Of a DNA stretch of 64,000 nucleotides, positions 9,982 through 20,200 are shown piece by piece; the stretch's first letter is position 1, and the number at the start of each line of letters is the position of its first letter. This DNA is from Phycisphaeraceae bacterium (lineage in GTDB: Bacteria; Planctomycetota; Phycisphaerae; Phycisphaerales; Phycisphaeraceae). Location of the stretch: positions 1-64,000 of the forward strand of contig JANQSF010000108.1 of NCBI GenBank assembly GCA_028284155.1, given 5' to 3'. The translations under genes were made by a program, and so were the position numbers. The notes below the pieces were generated by a model that did not search any database, was not told the DNA's origin, and saw only the letters and a list, made by a program, of their open reading frames with translations.

Positions 9982-12246
9982 ATGACGCATGATTGGCTGT
10001 TCTTGCCGCCTTGGGGACTGCCGGTGTTGGCGGCCGTCTTTGTCGTATTGGGCGTGCTGGTCGCGCTGCGTGCCGTGAGGGAAGGTCGTGTCTCGACCGT
10101 GCGCCGTCAGATCACGTCACTTGTGTTGCGCGGTGTTGTCGTCCTCGCACTCTTGTGGATCGCGCTGAACCCGACGCTCGTGCGACACGATCAACAGGGT
10201 GGCAAACCGAAGCTCGTCGTCCTCGTCGATACATCGCAAAGCATGACCGTCGCGGACATGGACGGCCAGCCCCGCCTCGCCGCCGCGTTGCAGACATTGA
10301 ACGACGCGGACGTACGCGCCATGCTGACCGACACGTTCGACCTGGACGTGCGCCGCTTCGACCGGGACGCCGCGCCGGCCACGCTTGAGTCGTTGTCGGC
10401 CGACGCGGCGGACGGACGGTTCAGCGACCCGGCCGCGGCGCTGACCTCGGCCGTTAGTGACCTTTCCGACGCCGAGGCGCAGGCGGGCGTGTTGCTCATC
10501 AGCGACGGCCGGGCCACGGCCGGCGGCTTCGATGACGCGGCCCGTCTGGCGCTGGCACGTTCGACGCCCGTCTGGGCCTGGGCGGTGGGCGGCGAGGTCG
10601 AGCGTCGTGATGTCTGGATCGAAGCGCCGTCGAACGACGTGCTCGCGTTCGCCGGCGACGAGGTTGAACTGGCCGCCACGCTCCAACAATCCGGCTACGA
10701 CGACCGTGCGTTCCGCGTTGAGGTGCTCGATGAAAATGGCGCCGTCCTGCACACGCTCGACGCCGCGCCGGGCCCGGACGGCAGCGTGCCCTTGAAGGCG
10801 ACCGTCTCCGCCCCGGACGACGGCGAGCGGCGGTTCACTTTCCGCGTATCACACGACGCCGGCGAAGCCGACGCGCAAAACAACGAGCGCGCCGTCTACG
10901 CGCGTGCCGTGGGGCAGAAAGTGCGCGTGCTGATCGTGGAGGGTCAGCCGCACTGGGACAGCAAGTTCCTCGTCCAGGCGTTGAAGCGCAGCCCGCGTGT
11001 GGAAGTTACCGCGATCTATCGGCTTGGCGAGGACAAGCAGTTCGCCATCGTCTCGGCCGACGGCGAGCAGCGGCGGGAGACGGGCGACCTGTTTCCGCGA
11101 TCGTCCGAAGCGTTTCAAAAGTATGACGTGGTGATGCTCGGCCGCGGCTGCGAAGCGTTCTTCGACGACCAGACGGACGACCACCTCTCAGCCTTTGTGG
11201 CGGAGCACGGCGGGTCGCTGGTTTTCGCGCGTGGCAAGAGCTACGGCGGTCGATTCGCGCCGCTGGCCAAGTATGAACCGGTCGTGTGGGGCACGCTCGC
11301 GACTTCCGACGTGCGCATCGACCCAACCACCTCGCGCACCGGGATGGCGACAAGTGCGTCGGACAGCCCCATCCTGGAGCTCGCGCCGGCCGGCGATCTG
11401 GACGCGCTGATCGACCGCCTGCCCCGCTTGGACATGGTGCGTCACACCGTTGGGGTGAAGCCGTTGGCGGTCATCCTCGCCGGCGGGCAGGGTGATCTTC
11501 AAGGCCAGGCCGCACCGGGGCCGAATGGCGTCAACCGTATGGTCGTGTTGGCGTACCAGCAGTTCGGGCAGGGCCGGGTGGTCACGCTCAACGCCAGCGG
11601 CCTGTGGCGGTGGGCGTTCCGCGACGATCAGGAGCAAACGGACGACGCCGTTTATGAGCGATTCTGGATCAGCACGCTGCGCTGGCTGCTGTCCGGCAGC
11701 GACTTTCTGGCCGGCCATGACGTCGCGTTGCGCAGCAACCGTCGGCTGTACACCGACGAACAGATCGTCAGCATGCTCGTGCGGACGCGCGGGCTGGAGG
11801 CGCAGGCGTATCGACCGACGTTGCGGATTTCACCGCAGGATGGCGACGGCGAGACGGTTCAGATCGAACCGCGTGCCGGGGGTGCTGGGCACTATCATGC
11901 TCAAGTCGGGCCTCTGCGGCCGGGCGCCTACCAGGTCACGCTCGTGAACAACATCGGCCGACCGACGGAATTGACCACGACCGTGCGCGTCGCGCCCAGC
12001 ACGATTGAAAACCGTGTCCTCAGCGCAGACCGAGCGACCATGCAACGTATCGCCGAAACATCGGGCGGCCAGGTCGTCGACGCCGACGACGTTGCCAATC
12101 TTGACACGATCGTGCGCCGTTGGCAGGCGCGTCAACAACTGGCTGAACGCAAACGGTCGCTATGGGATCGCTGGTGGATTCTGGCGCTCATTGTCGCCTG
12201 TCTGGGCGGTGAGTGGTATCTGCGACGACGAGAGGGCCTGCTTTGA
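9982..12246 (+). CDS. Membrane vWA protein with amidotransferase-like domain
   Basis: The 754-residue protein has two N-terminal membrane helices (residues about 8-30 and 45-65) and a vWA domain with the metal-site motif DTSQSM (near residue 78). A class-I glutamine-amidotransferase-like fold follows ('VRVLIVEGQPHWDSKFLVQAL', about 313-333), and a final membrane helix is near the C-terminus (WWILALIVACLGGEWYL). No catalytic cysteine triad could be identified, so the amidotransferase-like domain is probably non-catalytic, as is usual in this family. It sits between the BatA-like and DUF4175-like genes and overlaps the next gene by a few bases, which suggests translational coupling. Confidence 0.85.
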   Translation: MTHDWLFLPPWGLPVLAAVFVVLGVLVALRAVREGRVSTVRRQITSLVLRGVVVLALLWIALNPTLVRHDQQGGKPKLVVLVDTSQSMTVADMDGQPRLAAALQTLNDADVRAMLTDTFDLDVRRFDRDAAPATLESLSADAADGRFSDPAAALTSAVSDLSDAEAQAGVLLISDGRATAGGFDDAARLALARSTPVWAWAVGGEVERRDVWIEAPSNDVLAFAGDEVELAATLQQSGYDDRAFRVEVLDENGAVLHTLDAAPGPDGSVPLKATVSAPDDGERRFTFRVSHDAGEADAQNNERAVYARAVGQKVRVLIVEGQPHWDSKFLVQALKRSPRVEVTAIYRLGEDKQFAIVSADGEQRRETGDLFPRSSEAFQKYDVVMLGRGCEAFFDDQTDDHLSAFVAEHGGSLVFARGKSYGGRFAPLAKYEPVVWGTLATSDVRIDPTTSRTGMATSASDSPILELAPAGDLDALIDRLPRLDMVRHTVGVKPLAVILAGGQGDLQGQAAPGPNGVNRMVVLAYQQFGQGRVVTLNASGLWRWAFRDDQEQTDDAVYERFWISTLRWLLSGSDFLAGHDVALRSNRRLYTDEQIVSMLVRTRGLEAQAYRPTLRISPQDGDGETVQIEPRAGGAGHYHAQVGPLRPGAYQVTLVNNIGRPTELTTTVRVAPSTIENRVLSADRATMQRIAETSGGQVVDADDVANLDTIVRRWQARQQLAERKRSLWDRWWILALIVACLGGEWYLRRREGLL

Positions 12247-15041
12247 ACGAATCAACCTCCAGAACCGGGCCGCGTTCCGAGCCGCAACCTCACGGCGTGC
12301 TTGGCCACCTCCGCGCTCGCATGGCGGCGTTGATCAGCCTGCGTGCAACGCTGTTGCTGCTCGGCGCGTTGTCATTGGCGGCCTTGGCAATGGTGGTCGC
12401 TGACGCGGTGGTCATTCTGCCGCGCGATTGGCGCGTGGCGGCGCCGTGGTTGCTCGCCGTGTTGGGGGTCGTTGTGGCCGTTTTGGCGATGGGCTCGCTG
12501 TGGCGGTTGAGCGAGGTGAAGGTCGCCCGGGCGTTCGAGCAACGCTACCCGGAACTGGGCACATCACTGACCAACGCGGTGCAGTTGTCGCGCGAACCGG
12601 GTGAAGAGCCGATCGGAAAGTGGTTGCGGTCACAAGCTGTGACACAAGGCGCGGCCCGTGCAAAACAGCAGGCAACGTGGCCCGTCGCCAAACGCAGCAT
12701 CACCGCCGCGGCGATCATCTTCAGCGGCGTCGCGGCGTGCTGGGTCGTCGGCCTGCTCCTGTTTGGCGACGTGTTCGATGCCGTCCTTCCACGATTCACC
12801 GACCCGGACGGCGATCACCCGCCCTACAGCCGCCTGCGCATCGAAGTGACGCCCAGTGAGCAGCAGGTCCTGTTCGGCGGGCAGGTCGATATCGCCGCCG
12901 TCACCAGCGGCGCGCCGGCCGAGAAACTGTTTCTCGTCGCGACCAACGACACGGGCGAAAGCGAAACGGTCATGTTCCGCCGACCGGATCAGTCGTATTT
13001 CCAGGCGCTGACCAACCTGCGGGAGCCGACCGAGTTCTGGGTGACCGACGGCCGGGCGCGCAGCAAACGGCAGCGCGTCGAAATCCGTTACACCCCACAG
13101 ATCACACTGGTCGAGGTACGGTCGCGGTTCCCCGCTTACACCGGCTTGCGAGCACGCGAACGACGCTTCGAAGGCGAAGACCTGGCTGTCCCGCAAGGTA
13201 CAGAACTGACCTTCCGCGTGACCAGCAATCGCCCGCTTGAAAGCGGCGCGATCGAATTGACGCCGCTGCTGGGTGACGACGTGATCACTGTGGAACTGTC
13301 GCCGGCGTCCGATACGGGGCTGATCGTCGAAGGCAAGATCAAGGCTGAACAGGCGGCCGCGTTCGCCATCACCGTCAAGGACGTCGATGGCCTGACTTCC
13401 AACACGTCACCCAAGGGCCGCGTCACAATCATTCCCGACCGCCGCCCGGTCATCGCCGTCATGGAACCGGGCCGTCACGCCGTCGCCACACCGGATGTCA
13501 AGGTGCCCGTACGCGTGCGGGCTGAGGACGACTACGGCATCGCGCAAGTCTATTGGTTCCGCGGCCTGAACGGTTCGATCGAACGGCCGATGTCGATGAA
13601 CCATGTGGACAGCGGCCGCGCCGGCGTGGTCGAAGCCGAGGCGGTGCTCGACCTGGCCGACCTGGGTGTGCGCCCGGGCGACCGCGTCAGTTACTTCTTC
13701 GAAGCGGTCGACAATTATCCGGCCGGCCCGAACGTCACCACGAGCCGTATCTACACGCTCGAGATTATATCCAACGAGCAGTATCAGGCGATCCTCCGTT
13801 CCGCGGCGGCACGGCGGGCGCTGTTCGACCACTTCATCGCGCTCGATCACCAGTTGCGCCGCGTGGCCGAGCGTGCCCGGACGTTGGAGCAGGCGGCGCG
13901 TCAAGCCAAGGCAAAGCCGGGCGATGCCGATGCGCAGGCGTCCGCCGACGAAGCGGGCAAAGCGATGGACGCGGCACTGGGCGACTACCTCAAAGCGCTG
14001 GCGCAGGCGATGGCGCGGCCGCCGATGTTCGACATCGAGCAGGCGTTCCGCGAGCACCTGCGTCAACACGCCGACGCGGGCGCCGAAGCGACTGACAAGT
14101 TGAACCAGATGCGTCGCGAAGCCGCCGCACGGGGCGGAGCGATCGATCCGGAGTCGGCCAAGGAACTCGCCGACCGGCTGGCCGCGCTAAGCGGGCAGAT
14201 GAACGAGAACGTCGGCAAACCGGCGAAGATGGTCGCCTCGGTCGCACGCCTGCTCGCCGCGGCCGACGCATTCACTCAACTCACTTTGCGGCAGGGCGAA
14301 CTGGTGCGTCTCGCCAGGCGGTTCGAGGATCAGCAAGGCGAACTGTCACGCATTCAGCAGATGGAACTACAGGAGATCGCCTCGGCCCAGCGCCGCATTC
14401 AGGACGACCTGACGCAACTGCTGGACCGCATTGACAGACGGATCGACGACCTGCCCGACGACCCGACTTTTGATGAGCTTCGCAACCAGGTCCGACAGTT
14501 TCTCGACGCCGTGGAGGACGCGCAGATTAAGCCGGACCTGAGCACAGCCACGTCGCGCTTCGCCGGGCTGGACGGTCCGCGGGGCGTGCCCGCGGCGCGA
14601 TCGGCCCATGAAAAGATGAACGCGCTGGTCGCCAAGTGCGAGGGTATGGATATGCCTGGCACCGCGATGCAATGCCTCAAGTTTCAGCCGAGCCTCAGCA
14701 AGGCACTGGGCGATTCATTGAGCCAGATCATGGCCGCGATGCAGGCCGGATCGGGACAGTCCGGCGGCTCGGGCTACGGCCTGTTCGGCGAGGACGTGGG
14801 CATCTACGGACCGGACGTGCAGATGTCCGGTGCGCCGGGCGGGCGTCACGACATCGATCGCCCGCAGGCCGGCGGCGCGTCGCGGACGGCCCGCGCATCC
14901 GGCGACGCCGACGACCCTGCGCTGCGCGCGACGCCGGATGAGCCCGGCCGCGTTCGGCTTCAGCACCAACAGCGTTTCCCCTTGCGTTATCGCGGCCTCG
15001 TCGGAGACTACTTCCGCGCCGTCGCGGAGTCCGAAGAGTGA
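12243..15041 (+). CDS. DUF4175-like large membrane protein
   Basis: About 930 residues. Two or three N-terminal membrane helices are followed by 'AFEQRYPELGTSLTNAVQL', a motif seen in DUF4175-like proteins next to vWA genes. A further helix lies near residue 165, then a beta-rich extracytoplasmic part. A long Ala/Glu/Gln-rich coiled-coil region occupies roughly residues 510-800. The tail is Gly/Ser-rich. The start is taken as TTG at 12243, overlapping the previous stop, because GAGAGGG lies 8 bases upstream. ATG at 12321 is the main alternative. The role is unknown; the location points to the envelope complex formed with the MoxR/DUF58/vWA proteins. Confidence 0.8.
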   Translation: MNESTSRTGPRSEPQPHGVLGHLRARMAALISLRATLLLLGALSLAALAMVVADAVVILPRDWRVAAPWLLAVLGVVVAVLAMGSLWRLSEVKVARAFEQRYPELGTSLTNAVQLSREPGEEPIGKWLRSQAVTQGAARAKQQATWPVAKRSITAAAIIFSGVAACWVVGLLLFGDVFDAVLPRFTDPDGDHPPYSRLRIEVTPSEQQVLFGGQVDIAAVTSGAPAEKLFLVATNDTGESETVMFRRPDQSYFQALTNLREPTEFWVTDGRARSKRQRVEIRYTPQITLVEVRSRFPAYTGLRARERRFEGEDLAVPQGTELTFRVTSNRPLESGAIELTPLLGDDVITVELSPASDTGLIVEGKIKAEQAAAFAITVKDVDGLTSNTSPKGRVTIIPDRRPVIAVMEPGRHAVATPDVKVPVRVRAEDDYGIAQVYWFRGLNGSIERPMSMNHVDSGRAGVVEAEAVLDLADLGVRPGDRVSYFFEAVDNYPAGPNVTTSRIYTLEIISNEQYQAILRSAAARRALFDHFIALDHQLRRVAERARTLEQAARQAKAKPGDADAQASADEAGKAMDAALGDYLKALAQAMARPPMFDIEQAFREHLRQHADAGAEATDKLNQMRREAAARGGAIDPESAKELADRLAALSGQMNENVGKPAKMVASVARLLAAADAFTQLTLRQGELVRLARRFEDQQGELSRIQQMELQEIASAQRRIQDDLTQLLDRIDRRIDDLPDDPTFDELRNQVRQFLDAVEDAQIKPDLSTATSRFAGLDGPRGVPAARSAHEKMNALVAKCEGMDMPGTAMQCLKFQPSLSKALGDSLSQIMAAMQAGSGQSGGSGYGLFGEDVGIYGPDVQMSGAPGGRHDIDRPQAGGASRTARASGDADDPALRATPDEPGRVRLQHQQRFPLRYRGLVGDYFRAVAESEE

Positions 15042-15097
15042 CACGACGCGCATAGCGATCGAATAGATGCGACGCGCCCCACATGAGGATGCCCGAC

Positions 15098-15793
15098 ATG
15101 AAACGACAATCATGGTCACTGACTTTGTTGTTGACTTTGCTGACACTCGCCGCGGCGTTTTGTTTTCGGGGCCCCGTGCGCGCGGCCGACCGTGACAGCG
15201 GCGGCTCCGGTGAAGCCGAGTCCGTCACCTGCGCGAATCTGATTTACGCCGGCACACGCAGCAGCGTCTGCTTCAGTGACAAGTTTCTGAGCATCGCCGC
15301 GCGCGATTCGACCATCAGCACGGCCCGCAAGTTCAAGCCGGTCAAACTCGCGGGGCCCGACATGTACCGCCACCCGTTTGCCATCATGACCGGCGAAGGC
15401 GCGTTCACACTCACCGAGTCGGAGCGCGCCAACCTGCGTCGCTACCTGGAGCGTGGCGGATTCCTGCTGGCCAGTGCCGGGTGCAGCAGTCAGCAGTGGG
15501 ACGCGTCGTTCCGCCGGGAGATTCAGACGATCTTCAACGAGCGCAGCCTGACGCCAATCGACATGAAGCACGAACTGTTCCGCACGGTGTACGACATCGA
15601 GCAACTTCAGACCAAAGGCGCGCCAGCCAAACTGGAAGGACTGACCATCGGTGGCAAGATCGTCCTGATCTATTCACCCGACGGTCTGAACGACACATCG
15701 ACGATGCACGGCTGCTGTTGCTGCGGCGGCAATGAGATTGTCAACGCACAAAGAGTAAACGTGAACATTCTGGCTTACGCATTGATGCAGTGA
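15098..15793 (+). CDS. DUF4159 exported protein
   Basis: The mature part has the DUF4159 layout ('YRHPFAIMTGEGAFTLTE', 'LRRYLERGGFLLASAGCSS', 'VYDIEQLQ') and ends with a Cys-rich loop HGCCCCGG before the C-terminal 'NVNILAYALMQ'. DUF4159 resembles a glutamine-amidotransferase fold and is often found beside vWA genes. The ATG at 15098 is preferred because GAGGAT lies 9 bases upstream and it gives a clean signal peptide (KRQSWSLTLLLTLLTLAAA). An in-frame ATG at 15083 is possible. Four consecutive cysteines near the C-terminus could bind a metal or form disulfides; this is inference. Confidence 0.88.
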   Translation: MKRQSWSLTLLLTLLTLAAAFCFRGPVRAADRDSGGSGEAESVTCANLIYAGTRSSVCFSDKFLSIAARDSTISTARKFKPVKLAGPDMYRHPFAIMTGEGAFTLTESERANLRRYLERGGFLLASAGCSSQQWDASFRREIQTIFNERSLTPIDMKHELFRTVYDIEQLQTKGAPAKLEGLTIGGKIVLIYSPDGLNDTSTMHGCCCCGGNEIVNAQRVNVNILAYALMQ

Positions 15794-15847
15794 CTCCAAT
15801 CCCGCACACCTGTTCCGCCTGACCTGAACACACGATCGGCCGAACCA

Positions 15848-17206
15848 ATGCGGCATCGGACGACCAACCTGTTTCGACTCTGCGGCGCGACATTGTGCGC
15901 TGTGTTGGTGGCGTGTGACGGCGATATCGCGAGCAAGGCCGGCGGGCCGCTTGCCGGCTCGTCGCTGCGCGTTTTGTTTACGGGCGAAACGCTCGGCGAA
16001 TTGGAGCCCTGCAACTGTTCGGGCAAGATGGCCGGCGGGTTACCGCGTCGGGCCGGTTACATCGCGCAGCAGCAGGGGCCGCGTCTGCTCGTCGATGTCG
16101 GCTGCGTCGGCCGCGGCGCGCGGACCTGGGAACAGTTGCGCATCAAAGCGGCGCTGCGCGCGATGAAGGCGATGGGGTACGACGCGGTCAACGTCGGCGA
16201 GCACGAAGCGTGGTTGGGTCGCGACGATCTGGCCAGCATCGCCAGCGACGAATTGCCCTTCGTCAGCGCGAACGTCGTTGACGCGAAAGGCTCGCCGGCG
16301 GTACGGCCGTTTGTCATCGTCGAGCGGAACGGCCTGCGCGTTGCAATTACGGGTGCCCTGGACGATGCGGTTCTCACCGTCGGTGATGGGTTGAACGTTC
16401 AACCCCCGAGTGAGGCCATCGGCCGACTGATGCCAACGCTGCGCGAACGCGCCGACGCGGTCGTCCTTTTGGCCGACCTGCCGCGTGACGAGGTCGATAG
16501 CCTGGCCGGCGCCTATCCCGAGATTTCGTTGATCCTCATGCGCGGCCGCGGTGATTCACTGGAGCCGACGGTTGTCAACCGATCCGTCGTCGCGTCGGTC
16601 TCAGGCGAAGCGCTCTATGTCGGCGACGTGACGGTCACTTGGGACGCCGCCCGACGCCCTACCGGGCAAGGCGAAGCCGTGCTGCTGAATGATCGTTTCG
16701 CGGAGGACAAACGCATCGTCAAGGCGTCCATCGACTGGTACAAGCAGCAAGTCGATGGAAAGGTGTTCGACCTGAGCGAGGCACGACCCGGCTGGGACCG
16801 CATCCGGGCCTTTCGACCGGAACCGGGCAACGCGTTTGTCGGCTCCGAATCTTGTACGAAGTGTCACCAGAGTCAGAACGCCGTCTGGAGCAATGCCCGG
16901 CACGCCACGGCGATGAAGTCGCTTGAACGCGTCGGCTATGCGCACTCGCCCGAGTGCGTGGTGTGTCACGTCGTCGGTTACGGCGCTGCCGACGGGTACC
17001 AATCCATGCGGACCACACCGCACCTGGGCGCGGTCGGTTGCGAATCGTGCCACGGCGCGGGGAAGGCTTTGCTCGGCGGTGACTGCCGTCAGATCGCGCG
17101 AACCGGCGGCATGCCCGCCTGCGCCGCATGCCACACACCCAAGCATCATCCAGACTTTCAATATGACGTTCACTGGCAGCGGATCAATCACAAGGAGGGG
17201 CGATGA
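15848..17206 (+). CDS. Lipoprotein: metallophosphatase-like domain fused to tetrahaem cytochrome c
   Basis: A lipobox (LCAVLVAC, Cys near residue 23) marks it as a lipoprotein. Residues about 40-320 resemble the 5'-nucleotidase/metallophosphatase fold ('GYDAVNVGEHE', 'ANVVDAKG'), and a CNC motif follows the first strand. The C-terminal 120 residues carry four CxxCH haem sites: CTKCH 336-340, CVVCH 370-374, CESCH 398-402 and CAACH 425-429, as in cytochrome c554-type domains. It overlaps the next gene by four bases (ATGA). An extracytoplasmic redox role is likely; the substrate is unknown. It is unclear whether the metallophosphatase metal ligands are complete. Confidence 0.85.
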   Translation: MRHRTTNLFRLCGATLCAVLVACDGDIASKAGGPLAGSSLRVLFTGETLGELEPCNCSGKMAGGLPRRAGYIAQQQGPRLLVDVGCVGRGARTWEQLRIKAALRAMKAMGYDAVNVGEHEAWLGRDDLASIASDELPFVSANVVDAKGSPAVRPFVIVERNGLRVAITGALDDAVLTVGDGLNVQPPSEAIGRLMPTLRERADAVVLLADLPRDEVDSLAGAYPEISLILMRGRGDSLEPTVVNRSVVASVSGEALYVGDVTVTWDAARRPTGQGEAVLLNDRFAEDKRIVKASIDWYKQQVDGKVFDLSEARPGWDRIRAFRPEPGNAFVGSESCTKCHQSQNAVWSNARHATAMKSLERVGYAHSPECVVCHVVGYGAADGYQSMRTTPHLGAVGCESCHGAGKALLGGDCRQIARTGGMPACAACHTPKHHPDFQYDVHWQRINHKEGR

Positions 17207-20200
17207 TGATGTGGTGTGACAAGCGTCAGGTTCCGTTGACGCTGGCGGCGCTGATCGTCGCGGGCCAGTGTGCGCTAGGTCTCGCGCAGGAGGCGAAGCC
17301 GAGACCGAAGCCGCGTGAGCACGCCGGCCTGGCCACAGCCGCCGAAGCGGCGCAGCGTGACGGCGAACCGATCATGATCGTCTTCGGCGCGACGTGGTGT
17401 CAGCCGTGTCAGGCACTGAAGCAAGAGACGCTGAATACCGACGCGTTCCTCGGCCAAGTCGGCATGCTGCACATCGTACACATCGATATCGACGCACAGG
17501 CGGACGTCGCGCGACGGTTTCAGGTCGGGGCGATCCCCGAGATCGTGCTGATGACCGGCGAATCGATGATCGTTTCGCGGCGCCGGGGCTTTGCCGAGTC
17601 CGACGAGTTGCTCAAGTGGGTGGAAGAGGGGCGCGGCCTGGCGTCACGCGGCGCGTGGGCCGGCCTACCGGGCGAGGGCGAAGCGCCTACGACGGACGAC
17701 CCGGCAGCGCTGGTCGCGGCGCTGGGTGACGCCTCGCATGACAACCGACGCGGCGCGGCCACGCGGCTCGCCGCCATGCGAGCTCGGGCTGTGCCGCACC
17801 TGATCAACGGCCTTGGTGACAAGTATCTGGGCGTACGCATCGGCGCATCGGACGTTTTGAAACGGCTGGCACCGGACGCGCCGCAATACGACGCATGGTC
17901 GGCCGCGACCCAGCGTGGGGAACAGATCAAAGCCATCAAGACATGGTGGAAAGAGGCCGGCACGCTGCCCGTAGCGGGCGAACAAGCGGCGCCGTTGAAC
18001 CCGTCTGAGCGGCGCACCATTGATGACGCCGTCGCCGATGCGCGGTCGGACGATCCTGTGCGGCGGACACGCGCGATGACGACGCTGGTGCGTCTGGGCG
18101 CGTCGGCGCTCCCGGCCGTCCCCGCGGCCATCCGGCGCAGCGCCGAGTCGGGCGATCAGAAGTCGGTCTGGGTGTTCGAGAATGTGCGCTGGGCGATTCT
18201 CGTGCCGCAGTCGCTTGAGTCGAAACTGAAGGTCCGCTTCGACCTGGCGCGCGGCGCGAGTGAACAGCGGCAGGCGGCGGCGGTCCGCCTGGGTTCGGCG
18301 GGCGAATCGGCATTGCCGGTTCTGCGCGAGTTGATCAACGACGGCGACGGGCTGGTGCGCGAGGCGGCGTCCCGCGCGCTGACGAAAGTCGGCGGCGCCG
18401 ACGCCATGGCGGCCACGGCCGTCCTGCTCGAAGCGAACGACGCGAACCTGCGCATGGTTGCCGCTCAGCAACTGGGAGAGTCGGGCGACGCCGCCGCGGC
18501 CCGCTATCTGATCAAAGCGATTGACGATCCGGACGAGTTAGTCGCAACCGTCGCCATCGCCGCGCTGGAGCAGATCAAGGCGACATCCGCGGGCGACGCC
18601 CTGACCGCGGCGTTGGACGATCCGCGTTGGCGGGTGCGCGCCGCCGCGGCCGAAACACTGGGCAAACTCGAAGTGGCCGACGCGACGGAGCGGTTGACCG
18701 CGTTGCTGGACGACGAAGACGCATTCGTCGTGAAGAACGCGTTGGACGCCTTGGCGCAACTCGGCCACACGCCGGAGCCCGATCGCCTGCGCCAATTGAT
18801 CGATCGCCTGCCGGACCTGACGCAGAAGGCGGTCGCGATGATCCTGCGGTCGAAATCAGGAAGCGATATGGCCACGATCGAGCAGATATACGACACACTG
18901 CCTTCGGATCGTCGGCTCGACGTGTTGGCCGCCCTCGCCGAGCAATCAGCAAGACGCGGCGGCAGCGATGAAGCATGGAAGGGCGTGCTCGACAAGACGG
19001 CCGCGGTAGACGATCCGGCGTATCGGGCCGCGCTCGTGGAAGTCCTTAAGGGACGACCGGTGCTCACGTCGGGGCCTTACCTGCTCGCCCTATTGAAAGC
19101 GAAAGAGCCGGCGGTGCGCACCGGCGCCGCCGCACTGGTCGTACGGGCGGCGGGTCGTCACTATGGCATCGCGTCGAATGATGGCTATTCGGGTATTCTC
19201 GATGTGGGTGGAAGGACAACCCAGGACGACTTAGGTGTGCTCGATCCCGACTTCACTCCGCCGAAGACCGATGACGATCTGAGTTTCTCCGTCGAGTCGG
19301 ACAAGGACGCAAGCGACGATGACGAAGCGAAGACCGCCGAGAAGCGCGCCGAGCATGCGGAGCAGGCGCGCAAGTGGCACGCACAGTGGCACGAAGCCTT
19401 GGCCGACCAGGTCGGACCGGAGGCTGATGCGTGGATCGGCCTGGCCTACTACCTCACCCACCCGCGCGCTGCCCCGCCGGAGGCCGGGCTGACGGTTGTC
19501 AGTCAGTTGATCAAGAACGGCTCACTGGCGAAGTTGGCCGGTGATTACAAATCGCGCAGCGCGATCCCCATCCTCCTGGCCCGGCTGCCCTGGCCGCAAT
19601 CGCGTGAGGTCATCTCGGCGGCGATGGACACTGCCGCGCTGCACGCGGCCATGCTGCAGTCGATGCAACACGCCGCCCCTGACGTTCGCACGCTGCTCAC
19701 CGATCGCGACCGCCTGCTCGACACCTTCGCGTCAAGCGACGTTGAGTCACTGGAGCCGATGTTCGAACTGTTTCTGGACATCGATACCAATGGCCCTCTG
19801 AATCTGTATACGAAAGACGAGTCCGGGGCCACGATGTTGACCCGGATGCTCAAGTCGCCCTCGCCGGCCGCGCGGGCTGTGGGTATCTACCTCACCGGTT
19901 TGCAGAAAGACGCCGCCTTTGACGACGACTCGCAACAGTTTGTGCGGGCGTCACTCCAGGACGAGAACGAATGGGTGCGTCACGCCGCGGTGCAGGCGGC
20001 GGTGAATCTGATCCGTGTTCCGGCCGAACGTGAGTCGGCGATGGGACCGTTGCTGGACGATCCCTCGCCGCACGTCGCGGCGCTGGCGGCTTATGGCCTG
20101 CTGGACCCCGCGATCACCGACATGGTCGGCTTCAACTCGCATCTGTCCTACTTCCGTTTCCAGACGATTGACACGTGGGCGTCGTCATCCGCGACACAGT

